A stretch of DNA of 64,000 nt, from assembly GCF_030644365.1 (NCBI RefSeq), contig NZ_CP130058.1:1116001-1180000 (forward strand). Reading direction: 5' to 3'. Source of the stretch: Schaalia sp. HMT-172 (lineage in GTDB: Bacteria > Actinomycetota > Actinomycetes > Actinomycetales > Actinomycetaceae). Shown piece by piece: positions 27,113 through 36,289 of this stretch. Within the stretch, counting starts at the first letter, position 1, and every line of letters starts with the position of its first letter. Under the pieces are notes generated by a model, which was not told the DNA's origin, ran no database searches, and saw only the letters and a list, made by a program, of their open reading frames with translations. The position numbers and the translations under genes are program-made.

Positions 27113-27134
27113 TCCTGGCGCGAGTATTCGACGG

Positions 27135-27169
27135 TTGCGGGCGGCTCCCAGTGGGGGAGCCGCCCGCAA
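27135..27169 (+). terminator. Terminator after FKBP lipoprotein
   Basis: Perfect 15-bp stem TTGCGGGCGGCTCCC with its complement around a 5-nt loop. A TAGAAT –10-like box (27175–27180) for the next gene follows at once. Confidence 0.75.
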
Positions 27170-27224
27170 GCCGTTAGAATGAGGTCAACGCGTCGATTAC
27201 GCCACATACTCAAGGAGAGCTTTC

Positions 27225-27617
27225 ATGAGCGACGAAACCGTGTCGATCCTGGTTTTCAGCGACGACTTGGACAAGCGTGCCGCTGTCGTCAACGGCGTGG
27301 GCCTGCGTGCCTCCAAGGACACGCCCCGTATCGAGTGGGTGGAGGCCGCCACCGGTTTCGGCGTGCGCGACGCCTTCGACCAGCAGGATTTCGCGGTCCT
27401 TATCCTCGACGCTGAAACGAAGAAGGAGGGCGGCATGTCGGTTGCCCAGGACCTTCAGGAGACGCGAGAAGACGTCCCGCCGATCATTTTCCTGACGGCG
27501 CGCCCCCAGGACGAGTGGCTCGCCACCTGGGCCGGTGCAGCCGCCACGGTTGCGGATCCGATCGATCCGATCATCCTGCAGGAGACCGTCGCGGACATCC
27601 TGCGCGAGGCGCGCTGA
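27225..27617 (+). CDS. Receiver-like (pseudo-REC) protein
   Basis: A 130-residue protein with the fold pattern of a response-regulator receiver and no output domain. FSDDLDKR gives an acidic pair, LILDAET offers Asp62 at the phosphoacceptor position, and FLTARPQ gives the conserved Thr. The usual Lys before Pro in the last loop is replaced: the segment reads VADPIDP. That suggests altered or absent phosphorylation. A clear AAGGAG precedes ATG 27225. Its stop overlaps the trpD start by one nt, so the two are translationally coupled. Confidence 0.75.
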   Translation: MSDETVSILVFSDDLDKRAAVVNGVGLRASKDTPRIEWVEAATGFGVRDAFDQQDFAVLILDAETKKEGGMSVAQDLQETREDVPPIIFLTARPQDEWLATWAGAAATVADPIDPIILQETVADILREAR

Positions 27618-28672
27618 TGAGCCAGCGCGAATGGGCACCGATCATCGCCGCGCTCAACGCCGGTGACGCCCTGGACTACGACCAGTCCTACTGGCTCATG
27701 GATCAGGTGATGAGCGGCGAGCTCGGCGACGCTCGCCTCGCCTCCTTCCTGACCGCCATGGCGATCAAGGGGGCCACCGTCACGGAGATTCACGGTCTGG
27801 CGGACGGCATGGCGGACCACGCCACCCCCGTCGACCTGCCCAGCCGCGCCCTCGACATCGTCGGCACGGGCGGCGACGGCTACAAGACCGTCAACGTCTC
27901 GACGATGTCCGCGATCGTGCTGGCCGCGATGGGGATCCCGCTCGTCAAGCACGGCAACCGCGCCTCCACCTCCCAGTCGGGTTCCGCCGACGTCATCGAG
28001 GCGCTGGGGGTCAACCTGGACGTCGATACCGAGCGCTTGCGTTCTATCTTCGAGGAGGTGGGCATCGCCTTCCTCTTCGCCAACAAGATGCATCCCTCGA
28101 TGAGATTCGCAGCCCCCGTGCGCCGCGCCCTCGGCTTCCCGACGGCCTTCAACGTTCTCGGCCCGCTGACGAATCCCGCCAAGGTCCGGGCCTGCGCGGT
28201 CGGATCGGCCAAGGAAGACAACGCGCGCCTCATGGCGGGCGTGTACGCGTCCCGCGGGTGCTCCGCCCTCGTCTTTAGAGGGGCAATCACTGGACTCGAC
28301 GAGCTGACGACCGCGGACACGAACCAGGTCTGGATCGTGTCGGGCGGCCAGGTGACGCCCACCGACTTCGATGCGCGCGACGAGCTCGGCATGGCAGCGG
28401 CCGCGATCGACGACCTGGCCGGCGGGGAGGCGTCGTACAACGCTGCGGTGGCCCGCGATGTCCTCTCGGGTGGGGGAGTCTCCGCCGTGCGCGATGCGGT
28501 CGCCCTGAACGTGGGGGCTGGCATCGTGGCCTGGGAGGGCCTGGATCAGCCCGTGACCGCGCAGGACTTCACGCCCCGCATGCGCTGCGCGGTCGAGCGG
28601 GCGCTCGGTGCCCTCGCCGACGGCGCGGGAGCGCGCCTCGTCGAGCGGTGGGCGCACGCCTCCAACAGCTAG
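27617..28672 (+). CDS. trpD: Anthranilate phosphoribosyltransferase
   Basis: A 351-residue enzyme of tryptophan synthesis joining anthranilate and PRPP. DIVGTGGDGYKTVNVST is the PRPP-binding glycine loop, VKHGNRASTSQSGSADVIEAL the anthranilate/metal region, and FNVLGPLTNPAK a family signature. Other trp genes are absent here, as in mycobacteria, where trpD also lies apart. The ATG overlaps the previous stop (TGATG). Confidence 0.95.
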   Translation: MSQREWAPIIAALNAGDALDYDQSYWLMDQVMSGELGDARLASFLTAMAIKGATVTEIHGLADGMADHATPVDLPSRALDIVGTGGDGYKTVNVSTMSAIVLAAMGIPLVKHGNRASTSQSGSADVIEALGVNLDVDTERLRSIFEEVGIAFLFANKMHPSMRFAAPVRRALGFPTAFNVLGPLTNPAKVRACAVGSAKEDNARLMAGVYASRGCSALVFRGAITGLDELTTADTNQVWIVSGGQVTPTDFDARDELGMAAAAIDDLAGGEASYNAAVARDVLSGGGVSAVRDAVALNVGAGIVAWEGLDQPVTAQDFTPRMRCAVERALGALADGAGARLVERWAHASNS

Positions 28673-28687
28673 ACTTCCCGGCGCCGC

Positions 28688-30421
28688 CTAGCGCTGCGCC
28701 CGCTCACCGGGATGGGCGGTTGCCTGAGCCAAGAGCTCTCGCAGCCGCCCGTCTCGTAGCGGGCTCACCATCGGTTGGGCCCACGGCAGGGGAGAGTTCC
28801 ACTCGATCAGGCGCGTCCCCGCTTCGCACAGCTGGGCGCTGATGAGCGAGCTTTCGGACCACGACGCCGCCCTGGCGGCGAGCCCGTCCGTCTCCACCGG
28901 CGGCGTGGAGGTCGCCAGCTCGATCCAGGGCGTCGGATCGGCCTGCGGGGGCACGACGACGGAGCTGACGAGACGCCCGAACGAGGCGACGTGCACGATC
29001 CATCCCGCTTGCCCCGCGTCCCGGCGAGTCCCCCACACGATGCGGGGCGCCACCAAAATGGGGCGCATCGTGGAGCGTTCCACGCCCGCCATGTAGGCGC
29101 TCAGGTCGTCGCGCGCGCGAGCCGCCGGCTCGAAGAGGCCCTGGGCGGCCAGGCGCGTCATCGCCTCGGTGAGAGCGGTGGGAACAATCAGGGAGGTGGC
29201 GGCCACGGCCTCGTCGATGAAGGTGGTGGCGTCGCTCGCCCCCGCCTCGTCGAGCGCCCTCCTGATCGCGTCGGCCGCCCGCGTGGCGTGTGCGCGCGTG
29301 CCGAAGGGGCCGAGGGCGCGGGGCAGGTCCTCCAGGGACACGGCCCGGGTGACGAGCGCGCGGTGTCCGTCGCGCACCACCCAGTGCTGGCTGGCCTGGC
29401 GGCGCGACGCGGAGTTGTAGGGGGGAGCCAGGGTCGCGATGTCGCGCAGCTCCCGGATGCGCGCCTCCAGGACGGAGGAGGTGGGGAAGGAACGGACCCC
29501 ACAGGCCAGGGACACCATGCGTTGGACCTTCGGGCGCTTCTCCGCGCGCGTGTAGTAACTGCTCACGCGCGAGCGCAGCGACGAGGCCGACCCGACGTAG
29601 AGCGTGTCGCCCGACGTATTGACGAAATGGTAGACGCCGGGCGTGGTGGGCAGCTCCGCGACGAAGGGAGGCGTGCTGGGGCGCCGCGACGGGCTGGCCT
29701 CGCTGAGCGCCACCAGGTCCTCCACGTCCGTCGCTCCCGCCGAGGCGAGCAGGTCGATGAACCCGAGGAGCACCTCGGCCGTGGCGCGCGCGTCCCCGAG
29801 GGCCCGGTGCTCCGGCGTGGTCGCAGTCCCGAAATACGATGCTATCGTCGCGAGCTTGTGGTTGCGCACGAGCGGGCGCGGCAGCGCCAGACGGGCCAGA
29901 GCCAGCGTATCGGCCACGCGCGGCTTCGGCCAGGGGCGCCCAGCCGCGCGCGCCGCACGCCGCAGGAAACCCACGTCGAAGGAGGCGTTGTGCGCGACGA
30001 GGACGGGGGCGCTCTCCCCGTCGAGTCCTGACCACTCCATGAAACGATCGAGGACGGAGGCTATTGGATCCGCGTCTGCGACCATCGCGGGCGTGATGCC
30101 CGTCAGTGACGTAATGAACGGCGGGATGGGGCGCGAGGGGCGCGCGAGGGAGGAAAACTCATCCGTGATACGCCCGTCGCGCACCGAAACCGCGCCGATC
30201 TCCGTGATCTCCGCGCCCGCGCCGAGCCCCGTCGTCTCCAGGTCGACGACCACCCAGTGCCCGCGCGAGGCCGGGGTGCCCACCTGGTCGAGGCTCAGCT
30301 GAATCTCCGATCTCGCACGTTGAGACAGAGCGTCAGAAACAAGCGCGCGAGCATAGCGTTTGTCAGACTCTTGGGGCGCGATGGTTTCCCCACAATTGCG
30401 CACGGGAGTCTGTTTCGTCAT
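28688..30421 (-). CDS. DEDDh exonuclease fused to GIY-YIG (UvrC-like) nuclease
   Basis: A 577-residue two-nuclease protein. The DEDDh 3'-5' exonuclease (about 55–230) shows VVVDLETTGLG, VAHNASFDVGFL and EHRALGDARAT. The GIY-YIG domain (about 255–340) shows TTPGVYHFVNTSGDTLYVG and a downstream Glu region, resembling the N-terminus of UvrC and the mycobacterial Rv2191 protein. The C-terminal third is unassigned. It probably acts in DNA repair. ATG 30421 is exactly seven bases after a TAGTAT –10 box (leaderless); upstream codons are rejected for that reason. Confidence 0.88.
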   Translation of the reverse strand: MTKQTPVRNCGETIAPQESDKRYARALVSDALSQRARSEIQLSLDQVGTPASRGHWVVVDLETTGLGAGAEITEIGAVSVRDGRITDEFSSLARPSRPIPPFITSLTGITPAMVADADPIASVLDRFMEWSGLDGESAPVLVAHNASFDVGFLRRAARAAGRPWPKPRVADTLALARLALPRPLVRNHKLATIASYFGTATTPEHRALGDARATAEVLLGFIDLLASAGATDVEDLVALSEASPSRRPSTPPFVAELPTTPGVYHFVNTSGDTLYVGSASSLRSRVSSYYTRAEKRPKVQRMVSLACGVRSFPTSSVLEARIRELRDIATLAPPYNSASRRQASQHWVVRDGHRALVTRAVSLEDLPRALGPFGTRAHATRAADAIRRALDEAGASDATTFIDEAVAATSLIVPTALTEAMTRLAAQGLFEPAARARDDLSAYMAGVERSTMRPILVAPRIVWGTRRDAGQAGWIVHVASFGRLVSSVVVPPQADPTPWIELATSTPPVETDGLAARAASWSESSLISAQLCEAGTRLIEWNSPLPWAQPMVSPLRDGRLRELLAQATAHPGERAQR

Positions 30422-30428
30422 AGAGTTG

Positions 30429-30434
30429 ATACTA
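30429..30434 (-). promoter_or_regulatory. –10 box of leaderless exonuclease gene
   Basis: TAGTAT on the minus strand, seven bases before the ATG at 30421. It lies in the short divergent region shared with the acyltransferase gene. Confidence 0.55.
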
Positions 30435-30479
30435 ATTCGAACGCGCGCCCGCGCGCCCGCTGACAATCGAGGAGTCACA

Positions 30480-31289
30480 GTGGCGTTCTATCAGGCACTC
30501 AAGGCGACCGGCAGCCCGATTCTCAAGGCTGCGTACCACCCGTGGATTCGCGGCAAGGAAAACATCCCCGCCGAGGGGCCCGCCATCCTGGCTTCCAACC
30601 ATAACGCCGTGTGGGACTCCGTCTTTCTCCCGATGATGCTCGACCGTGAGGTTGTCTTCATGGGCAAGGCGGACTACTTCACGGGAACGGGTGTGAAGGG
30701 CTGGATGACCAAGGAGTTCATGCGCGCCGTGGGCACGATCCCCGTTGATCGCACGGGCGGGCGAGCCTCCGAGGGGGCGCTCAACGCCGGCCTCAAGCGC
30801 CTGCGTGACGGCGAACTCTTCGGCATCTATCCCGAGGGCACGCGCAGTCCAGACGGGCGCCTCTACCGCGGAAAGACCGGCGTGGCCCGCCTCGCGCTCC
30901 TGTCCGGTGCCCCCGTCATCCCCGTCGCCATGATCGGCACGCACGCCGCGCAGCCGATCGGCCAGAAGATCCCCTCTCGTACCAACATCGGCATGGTGAT
31001 TGGCGAGCCCCTCGACTTCTCGCGCTACAAGGGCTTGCATAAGGACCGCTACGTGCTGCGCGCGATTACCGACGAGATCATGTACAACCTGATGCTCCTG
31101 TCCGGCCAGGAGTACGTCGACCTGTACGCCGCCGACGTCAAGGCGCAGCTGGCAGCCGAGGGCGCCTTCGAGGGGCCGGTTCCCTCCAACGGCCGCCCCG
31201 CGCCGGGTGGACGCACCGCTCCCGACGTCCCCGTGCCGACCGCTCCCGAGGAGGAGAGCGCCGAGGAGGAGAGCGCCGACAAGGAGTAA
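30480..31289 (+). CDS. 1-acyl-sn-glycerol-3-phosphate acyltransferase (PlsC-type)
   Basis: A 269-residue phospholipid-synthesis enzyme. The catalytic HX4D motif reads NHNAVWD, and the glycerol-phosphate-binding motif is YPEGTRSPDG. IPVAMIGTHAAQP follows as the fourth conserved block. The C-terminus is a low-complexity Pro/Glu tail (PEEESAEEESADKE). GTG 30480 has GAGGAG five bases upstream. It is divergent from the exonuclease gene. Confidence 0.9.
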   Translation: MAFYQALKATGSPILKAAYHPWIRGKENIPAEGPAILASNHNAVWDSVFLPMMLDREVVFMGKADYFTGTGVKGWMTKEFMRAVGTIPVDRTGGRASEGALNAGLKRLRDGELFGIYPEGTRSPDGRLYRGKTGVARLALLSGAPVIPVAMIGTHAAQPIGQKIPSRTNIGMVIGEPLDFSRYKGLHKDRYVLRAITDEIMYNLMLLSGQEYVDLYAADVKAQLAAEGAFEGPVPSNGRPAPGGRTAPDVPVPTAPEEESAEEESADKE

Positions 31290-31503
31290 TCTGCTCCGAT
31301 TCGCCGCGGCGGTTGGTGGCGCGCATCGGCGTTTCGTGGGACGGGCGTCCTTGGCGAAACGCGGTGTGGGCCGGGTAGAATGAACTGTGCCCTGCACGCG
31401 CGCGCGCCCGTTCACTAGGCAGCCCCATCGGGCAGCCGGGGTGACGCTGGCCGCGTATGCGCGCGCGGGGCCGTCCCCAACCAACCTGAGAAAGGTGACA
31501 TTC

Positions 31504-32721
31504 ATGTCGGTCCGTCGTGTTGCCCTGCTGACCGCAGGTGGCTTCGCCCCGTGCCTGTCCTCCGCCGTCGGCGGACTCATTGAGCGCTACAACGAAATTG
31601 ATCCCACCGTTGAGATCATCGCCTACCAGAACGGCTACCACGGCCTGCTCACCGGCAACTACGTGCTGGTGGACGAGGAAGCGCGCAAGCACGCCGCCGT
31701 CCTGCACCGCTTCGGCGGCTCGCCGATCGGTAACTCCCGCGTCAAGCTGACGAACAAGAAGAACCTCGTCGAGCGCGGCCTCGTGTCCGAGGACGAGGAC
31801 CCGCTGCAGAAGGCCGCCGAGCAGCTGCGCGCCGACGGCGTCGACGTCCTGCACACGATCGGTGGCGACGACACCAACACGACGGCCGCCGACCTGGCCG
31901 CCTACCTGGAGGAGCACGACTACCACCTCACCGTCGTGGGCCTGCCCAAGACGATCGACAACGACGTTGTGCCGATCCGCCAGTCCCTGGGCGCCTGGAC
32001 CGCTGCCGAAGAGGTCTCGGAGTACTCCCAGAACGTCATCGGCGAGCATCGTTCCAACCCCCGCATGCTCATCATCCACGAGATCATGGGCCGCCACTGC
32101 GGTTGGCTCACCGCCGCGGGCTCGTTGCGCTACCACGAGTGGCTCAAGACCCAGGAGTGGGTGCCCTCGATCGGCCTGTCCAAGGAGCGTTGGGACATCC
32201 ACGCCATCTTCCTGCCCGAGATGAAGATCGACCTGGACGCCGAGGCGAAGCGCCTGAAGGCCATCATGGACGAGCAGGGCAACGTCAACATCTTCCTGTC
32301 CGAGGGCGCCGGCGTCCCCGAGATTATCGCGGAGATCGAGGCCGCCGGTGGCGAGGTTCAGCGCGACCCCTTCGGTCACGTCAAGCTCGACACGATCAAC
32401 CCCGGCCAGTGGTTTGCCAAGCAGTTCGCCGAGAAGATCGACGCCGAGAAGGTCATGGTTCAGAAGTCCGGCTACTTCTCGCGTTCCTCTCGCGCGAACG
32501 CCGACGACCTGCGCCTCATCAAGTCGATGACCGACCTGGCCGTCGAGTGCGCGTTCAAGGGCGAGTCCGGTGTCATCGGACACGACGAAGAGGACGACGA
32601 TCGTCTGAAGGCCATCGCCTTCCCGCGCATCGCGGGCGGTAAGCCTTTCGACATCTCGGCTCCGTGGTTCCTCGAGATGATGGCCGAGATCGGCCAGAGC
32701 GTCGAGCCGGCTGGCGAGTGA
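31504..32721 (+). CDS. pfp: 6-phosphofructokinase, pyrophosphate-type
   Basis: A 405-residue PFK, close in length to the Propionibacterium PPi-PFK. The GGDDTNT motif (120–126) has Asp after GGD where ATP enzymes usually have Gly, and PKTIDND (148–154) has Lys in place of Gly; both are accepted markers of pyrophosphate use. The enzyme interconverts fructose-6-phosphate and fructose-1,6-bisphosphate reversibly. A –10-like TAGAAT (31376–31381) gives a leader of about 115 nt. AAAGG precedes ATG 31504; an in-frame GTG at 31387 is less likely. Confidence 0.92.
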   Translation: MSVRRVALLTAGGFAPCLSSAVGGLIERYNEIDPTVEIIAYQNGYHGLLTGNYVLVDEEARKHAAVLHRFGGSPIGNSRVKLTNKKNLVERGLVSEDEDPLQKAAEQLRADGVDVLHTIGGDDTNTTAADLAAYLEEHDYHLTVVGLPKTIDNDVVPIRQSLGAWTAAEEVSEYSQNVIGEHRSNPRMLIIHEIMGRHCGWLTAAGSLRYHEWLKTQEWVPSIGLSKERWDIHAIFLPEMKIDLDAEAKRLKAIMDEQGNVNIFLSEGAGVPEIIAEIEAAGGEVQRDPFGHVKLDTINPGQWFAKQFAEKIDAEKVMVQKSGYFSRSSRANADDLRLIKSMTDLAVECAFKGESGVIGHDEEDDDRLKAIAFPRIAGGKPFDISAPWFLEMMAEIGQSVEPAGE

Positions 32722-32731
32722 GTCGCTTCGC

Positions 32732-34171
32732 GTGATTCCTTCGATCACTCCCGGACGCGGCGGCGAGCCCGTGCGCAAGCCGCGCTCCCGCCGCGTCCCC
32801 GAGCGTCTGTGGTCGCCCGAGTCCGGGGAGCGCGCTCCCTGGGACACGTGGCGCGGCCTGGACGCTGCCCAACAACCCTCGTATGCGGATGCCGAGTCTG
32901 TAGCCGAGGTGACGGCTCAGCTGCGCCGTCAGCCGCCTCTCGTGTTCGCGGGCGAGGTCGATGACCTACGCACGTGGATGGGTGCGGCGTCGCGCGGCGA
33001 GGCCTTCGTCCTCATGGGGGGCGACTGCGCGGAGACGTTCGCGGAGGCGACGGCCGACCACGTGCGTTTGAAGATCCAGACGCTGCTGCAGATGGCCGTC
33101 GTGCTCACCTACGGCGCGTCGTTGCCGGTCATTAAGGTCGGGCGCATCGCCGGTCAGTACGCCAAGCCTCGTTCCTCCGACGTGGAGACGCGAGACGGCG
33201 TGACGCTGCCGAGCTATCGCGGTGACGCCGTCAACTCCTTCGAGTTCACGCCCGAGTCGCGTGAGCCCGACCCGCTCCGGCTCCTGGCCCTGTACAACCA
33301 TGCGGCCTCGACGCTGAACCTGATCCGTGCCTTCACGAAGGGTGGCTACGCGGATCTGCGTCAGGTGCACCGCTGGAACCAGGGTTTCATGTCGAACCCG
33401 GCCTACGCGCGCTACGAGTCGCTGGCCGAAGACATCCATCGCGCGATCAAGTTCATGGGTGCCGCCGGCGTCGACTTCGAGACTCTGCGCGACGTGGACC
33501 TGTATTCGTCGCATGAGGCCCTGCTCCTGGAGTATGAGTCCGCGATGACGCGCATCGATTCGCGCACGGGCGAGCCCTACAACACGTCCGCTCACTTCCT
33601 GTGGGCGGGGGAGCGCACGCGCGAGGAGGAGGGCGCTCACATCGAGCTGCTCTCGCGCGTGCGTAACCCGATTGGGGTCAAGCTTGGACCGTCCACGACG
33701 CGCGACCAGATGCTCTCGCTCGTCGACCGGCTGAACCCGGATGGTGAGGATGGGCGCCTGTCGTTCATCACGCGCATGGGTGCGGGGCGCATCCGCGAGG
33801 CGCTGCCTCCGCTGCTTGAAGCCGCGCGCGAGGATGGCCGTCCGATCACGTGGATGACGGATCCGATGCATGGCAACACGATCACGTCGTCGACCGGCTA
33901 CAAGACGCGCCGCTTTGAAACGGTCATGGACGAGGTTCGTGGCTTCTTCGAGGCTCACGAGGCCGCGGGCACGGTTCCCGGCGGCCTGCACGTGGAGCTG
34001 ACGGGCGACGACGTGACCGAGGTGATCGGCGGGTCCGAACGCATCGACGAACAGTCGCTGCGCGACCGCTACGAGACCCTCGTCGATCCGCGCCTGAATC
34101 ACCAGCAGAGCCTGGAGATGGCCTTCCAGGTCGCCCAGTATCTGGCGAATGGCTCCTCCCACGAGGGCTGA
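32732..34171 (+). CDS. aroG: 3-deoxy-7-phosphoheptulonate synthase, class II
   Basis: A 479-residue plant/mycobacterial-type DAHP synthase, the first step of the shikimate pathway. Motifs include LMGGDCAETF, KVGRIAGQYAKPRS, LWAGERTR, VKLGPSTT and TWMTDPMHGNT, the metal and substrate site of the class II family. It begins with GTG 11 nt after the PFK stop, so the two are probably co-transcribed. A terminator follows. Confidence 0.95.
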   Translation: MIPSITPGRGGEPVRKPRSRRVPERLWSPESGERAPWDTWRGLDAAQQPSYADAESVAEVTAQLRRQPPLVFAGEVDDLRTWMGAASRGEAFVLMGGDCAETFAEATADHVRLKIQTLLQMAVVLTYGASLPVIKVGRIAGQYAKPRSSDVETRDGVTLPSYRGDAVNSFEFTPESREPDPLRLLALYNHAASTLNLIRAFTKGGYADLRQVHRWNQGFMSNPAYARYESLAEDIHRAIKFMGAAGVDFETLRDVDLYSSHEALLLEYESAMTRIDSRTGEPYNTSAHFLWAGERTREEEGAHIELLSRVRNPIGVKLGPSTTRDQMLSLVDRLNPDGEDGRLSFITRMGAGRIREALPPLLEAAREDGRPITWMTDPMHGNTITSSTGYKTRRFETVMDEVRGFFEAHEAAGTVPGGLHVELTGDDVTEVIGGSERIDEQSLRDRYETLVDPRLNHQQSLEMAFQVAQYLANGSSHEG

Positions 34172-34195
34172 CGTCGCTGCGGCTGATATGAAGGA

Positions 34196-34230
34196 ACTCC
34201 GGCCTCGTCTGTGATGGACGAGGCCGGAGT
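34196..34230. terminator. Convergent terminator between DAHP synthase and PASTA kinase
   Basis: Perfect 14-bp stem ACTCCGGCCTCGTC with its complement, 7-nt loop, then CCGTTTA. It lies between two convergent coding regions. Confidence 0.75.
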
Positions 34231-34262
34231 CCGTTTATGCGTGCGTCCCAGGCGGCGGGTGC

Positions 34263-36206
34263 TCAGACGATCGTGATGGTCACGGTCGAGCCCTTCTTGG
34301 TCATGGTGCCCGCGGCCGGATCGGAGGAGCGGACCGTTCCGAAGAATCCGCCGAGGATGGCTTCCTCCTTGACGGTGAATCCGGCACTCTCTAGGCGCGA
34401 GCGCGCCTCCTCGCGCTGGAGCCCGACGACGTCGGGGATAGCGACCTTTTCGGGGCCCTTGGACACCGTGTAGGCGACAGAGTCCCCGCGGTAGAGCGTA
34501 GAGCCCTCGCGGGTCTGCTGCGAGATGACCTGGCCCTCGGCGACAGTGTCGGAGTAGGCGTCGGTGGGCGCGGCGACGAGGCCGAGGTCCTCGATGGCGC
34601 TCTTCGCCGCGCTCGCGCTCAGGCCGCTCAGGGTGGGAACGGTCAGGGGCTGGCGGCCCTTGGACAGGACGATGTCGACGGCAGAGTCGTGCGCGAGCGA
34701 GGTGCCGGCGGCGACCGACTGCGAGATGACCTGGCCCTGGGGGACGTCCTCGGAGTAGGCGTCGGTGACGGCTCCGACGGCCAGGCCGGCCTCGGTGAGG
34801 GAGTGCTGGGCCTCGTCCTGGCTCTTGCCCGTCAGCTCGGGGACGGTCTTCATGTCTACGCCTTTGGAGACGTAGAGCTGGACCTGCGCGCGCTTGTGGA
34901 CGGAGGAGCCGCCCTCCGGGTCGGAGCGCGTGACCGAGCCGGTGTCGATGTCGTCGGAGAACTCCTCCTCGACCTGTGTGTGTAGGCCGAGCGCGTCGAG
35001 GTCGGCCTGTACGTCGGTCAGCGTGCGCCCCGTCGTCTCGGGCATTGTGAGGTAGGAGCCGGGCCCGTACTCGGTCCACCACCAGCGCCCGCCGAGACCT
35101 GCGACGACGAGGAGGAGCACGACGAGCACGATCCACGCGGCGGCGCGCGTGGACTTCTTCGGGGGCGAGGCCGCCGCCGCGACCTGCGTCGCACCGGAGG
35201 TGTGCACGAGTGCGACGCTGCTGGAAGCGGGCGCGGGCAGGGGCCTCGTGAATTGGGCGGGCATGATCTCCGTGTTCAGGGCGCCCGTCTCTAAGGCGCG
35301 GTGGCGCTCCTCGGGAGCGACGTCCGCGCGGCGGTTCGCCAGGTCAGAGGGGATGGCAGCCGCCGCTCGCGCGACGAGGTCGATCGCGTCGGAAGCGTCG
35401 GCGGGACGGTTCGCGGGCTCGCGCGCCGTGAGAGCGGCGACGAGGTCGTCGATCTCGCGGGGGATCCAGGGCTGCGCGGCGGACGGGCTGGGCACGTTGT
35501 CGGAGACGTGGTGCGAGGCGATCTGCAGGGGGGACTCGCCCGCCCACGGCACGGCGCCGGTGAGCATCTCGTAGAGCATGATGCCCACGGAGTAGATGTC
35601 GGAGCGCGCGTCGGCCTCGGCGGTCGTGGCGATCTCGGGCGCGATGTACGCCACGGTCCCGAGCATGTTGCCGGTCGAGGACATCGAGACCTCGGAGGCC
35701 GCTCGGGCCAGGCCGAAATCGGTGACCTTGGCGGGGCCGTCGGTGGGCACGAGGATGTTCTCGGGTTTGATGTCGCGGTGGATGACGCCGACGCGGTGGG
35801 CGGCACGCAGAGCTTCGAGCGTGTCGGCCGTATAGCGCAGCGCCTGGGGGATCGTGAAGGCGCCCTGCGCGCGCAGGAGCTGGCGCAGGTTCGTGCCGTC
35901 GATGAGTTCCATGACCAGGAATCCCTGGCCCGTCACGATACCCTGGTCAAAGACCGAGACGACGCCGGGGTGCACGATGCGCGCGGCCGAGCGCGCCTCG
36001 CGGCGGAAACGCTCGACGAATGCGTCAGAGTCTGCCAGGTGCGGGTGCATCACTTTGAGGGCGACGGGCCGGTCGAGTCGCTCATCTTGGGCGACGTACA
36101 CGGTAGCCATGCCGCCGCGGGCCAGCCTGCGGGTGACCCGGTATCGTTCGTCGACCAGCAGGCCGATCAACGGATCGGTTTGGTCGAATGTTCTCTCGTC
36201 ACTCAC
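34263..36206 (-). CDS. Ser/Thr protein kinase with PASTA domains
   Basis: A 647-residue membrane kinase. The cytoplasmic kinase domain (about 20–285) has LARGGMATVYVA, catalytic Lys51 in VALKVM, HRDIKPEN (143–150) and DFG (163–165). One membrane helix spans about 355–373. Four extracellular PASTA repeats (384–647) bind peptidoglycan fragments in related kinases. It is likely a sensor for cell-wall growth. It is divergent from the Rv2175c-like gene, whose mycobacterial homologue is a substrate of the neighbouring kinase PknL. The GTG start follows TAGAAT by seven bases (leaderless). Confidence 0.94.
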   Translation of the reverse strand: MSDERTFDQTDPLIGLLVDERYRVTRRLARGGMATVYVAQDERLDRPVALKVMHPHLADSDAFVERFRREARSAARIVHPGVVSVFDQGIVTGQGFLVMELIDGTNLRQLLRAQGAFTIPQALRYTADTLEALRAAHRVGVIHRDIKPENILVPTDGPAKVTDFGLARAASEVSMSSTGNMLGTVAYIAPEIATTAEADARSDIYSVGIMLYEMLTGAVPWAGESPLQIASHHVSDNVPSPSAAQPWIPREIDDLVAALTAREPANRPADASDAIDLVARAAAAIPSDLANRRADVAPEERHRALETGALNTEIMPAQFTRPLPAPASSSVALVHTSGATQVAAAASPPKKSTRAAAWIVLVVLLLVVAGLGGRWWWTEYGPGSYLTMPETTGRTLTDVQADLDALGLHTQVEEEFSDDIDTGSVTRSDPEGGSSVHKRAQVQLYVSKGVDMKTVPELTGKSQDEAQHSLTEAGLAVGAVTDAYSEDVPQGQVISQSVAAGTSLAHDSAVDIVLSKGRQPLTVPTLSGLSASAAKSAIEDLGLVAAPTDAYSDTVAEGQVISQQTREGSTLYRGDSVAYTVSKGPEKVAIPDVVGLQREEARSRLESAGFTVKEEAILGGFFGTVRSSDPAAGTMTKKGSTVTITIV

Positions 36207-36213
36207 CTGGTTG

Positions 36214-36219
36214 ATTCTA
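36214..36219 (-). promoter_or_regulatory. –10 box of leaderless PASTA kinase gene
   Basis: TAGAAT on the minus strand, exactly seven bases before the GTG at 36206. Confidence 0.55.
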
Positions 36220-36276
36220 TGGGAGTTTTCGTCAAATCAGTGGAGGTGCGGGCCTCGGTGCGGCGTTGAGATGGGG

Positions 36277-36282
36277 TAGTCT
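36277..36282 (+). promoter_or_regulatory. –10 box of leaderless Rv2175c-like gene
   Basis: TAGTCT, then seven bases, then ATG 36290. The divergent kinase promoter is only about 60 bp away, so the two promoters share their –35 space. Confidence 0.55.
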
Positions 36283-36289
36283 TGCCCCT

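Noticed and set aside
31387-31503. Possible N-terminal extension of PPi-PFK from GTG 31387
   Set aside because: A TAGAAT box lies five bases before this GTG, but the extension is low-complexity, the family starts at MSVRRVALLTAGG and ATG 31504 has a ribosome site. Left as leader.
31138-32847. Frame antisense to PPi-PFK (569 residues), also 45790–47712 antisense to trmD/rplS (640 residues)
   Set aside because: Shadows of genes with clear catalytic motifs; the reverse frames cross several real gene boundaries.
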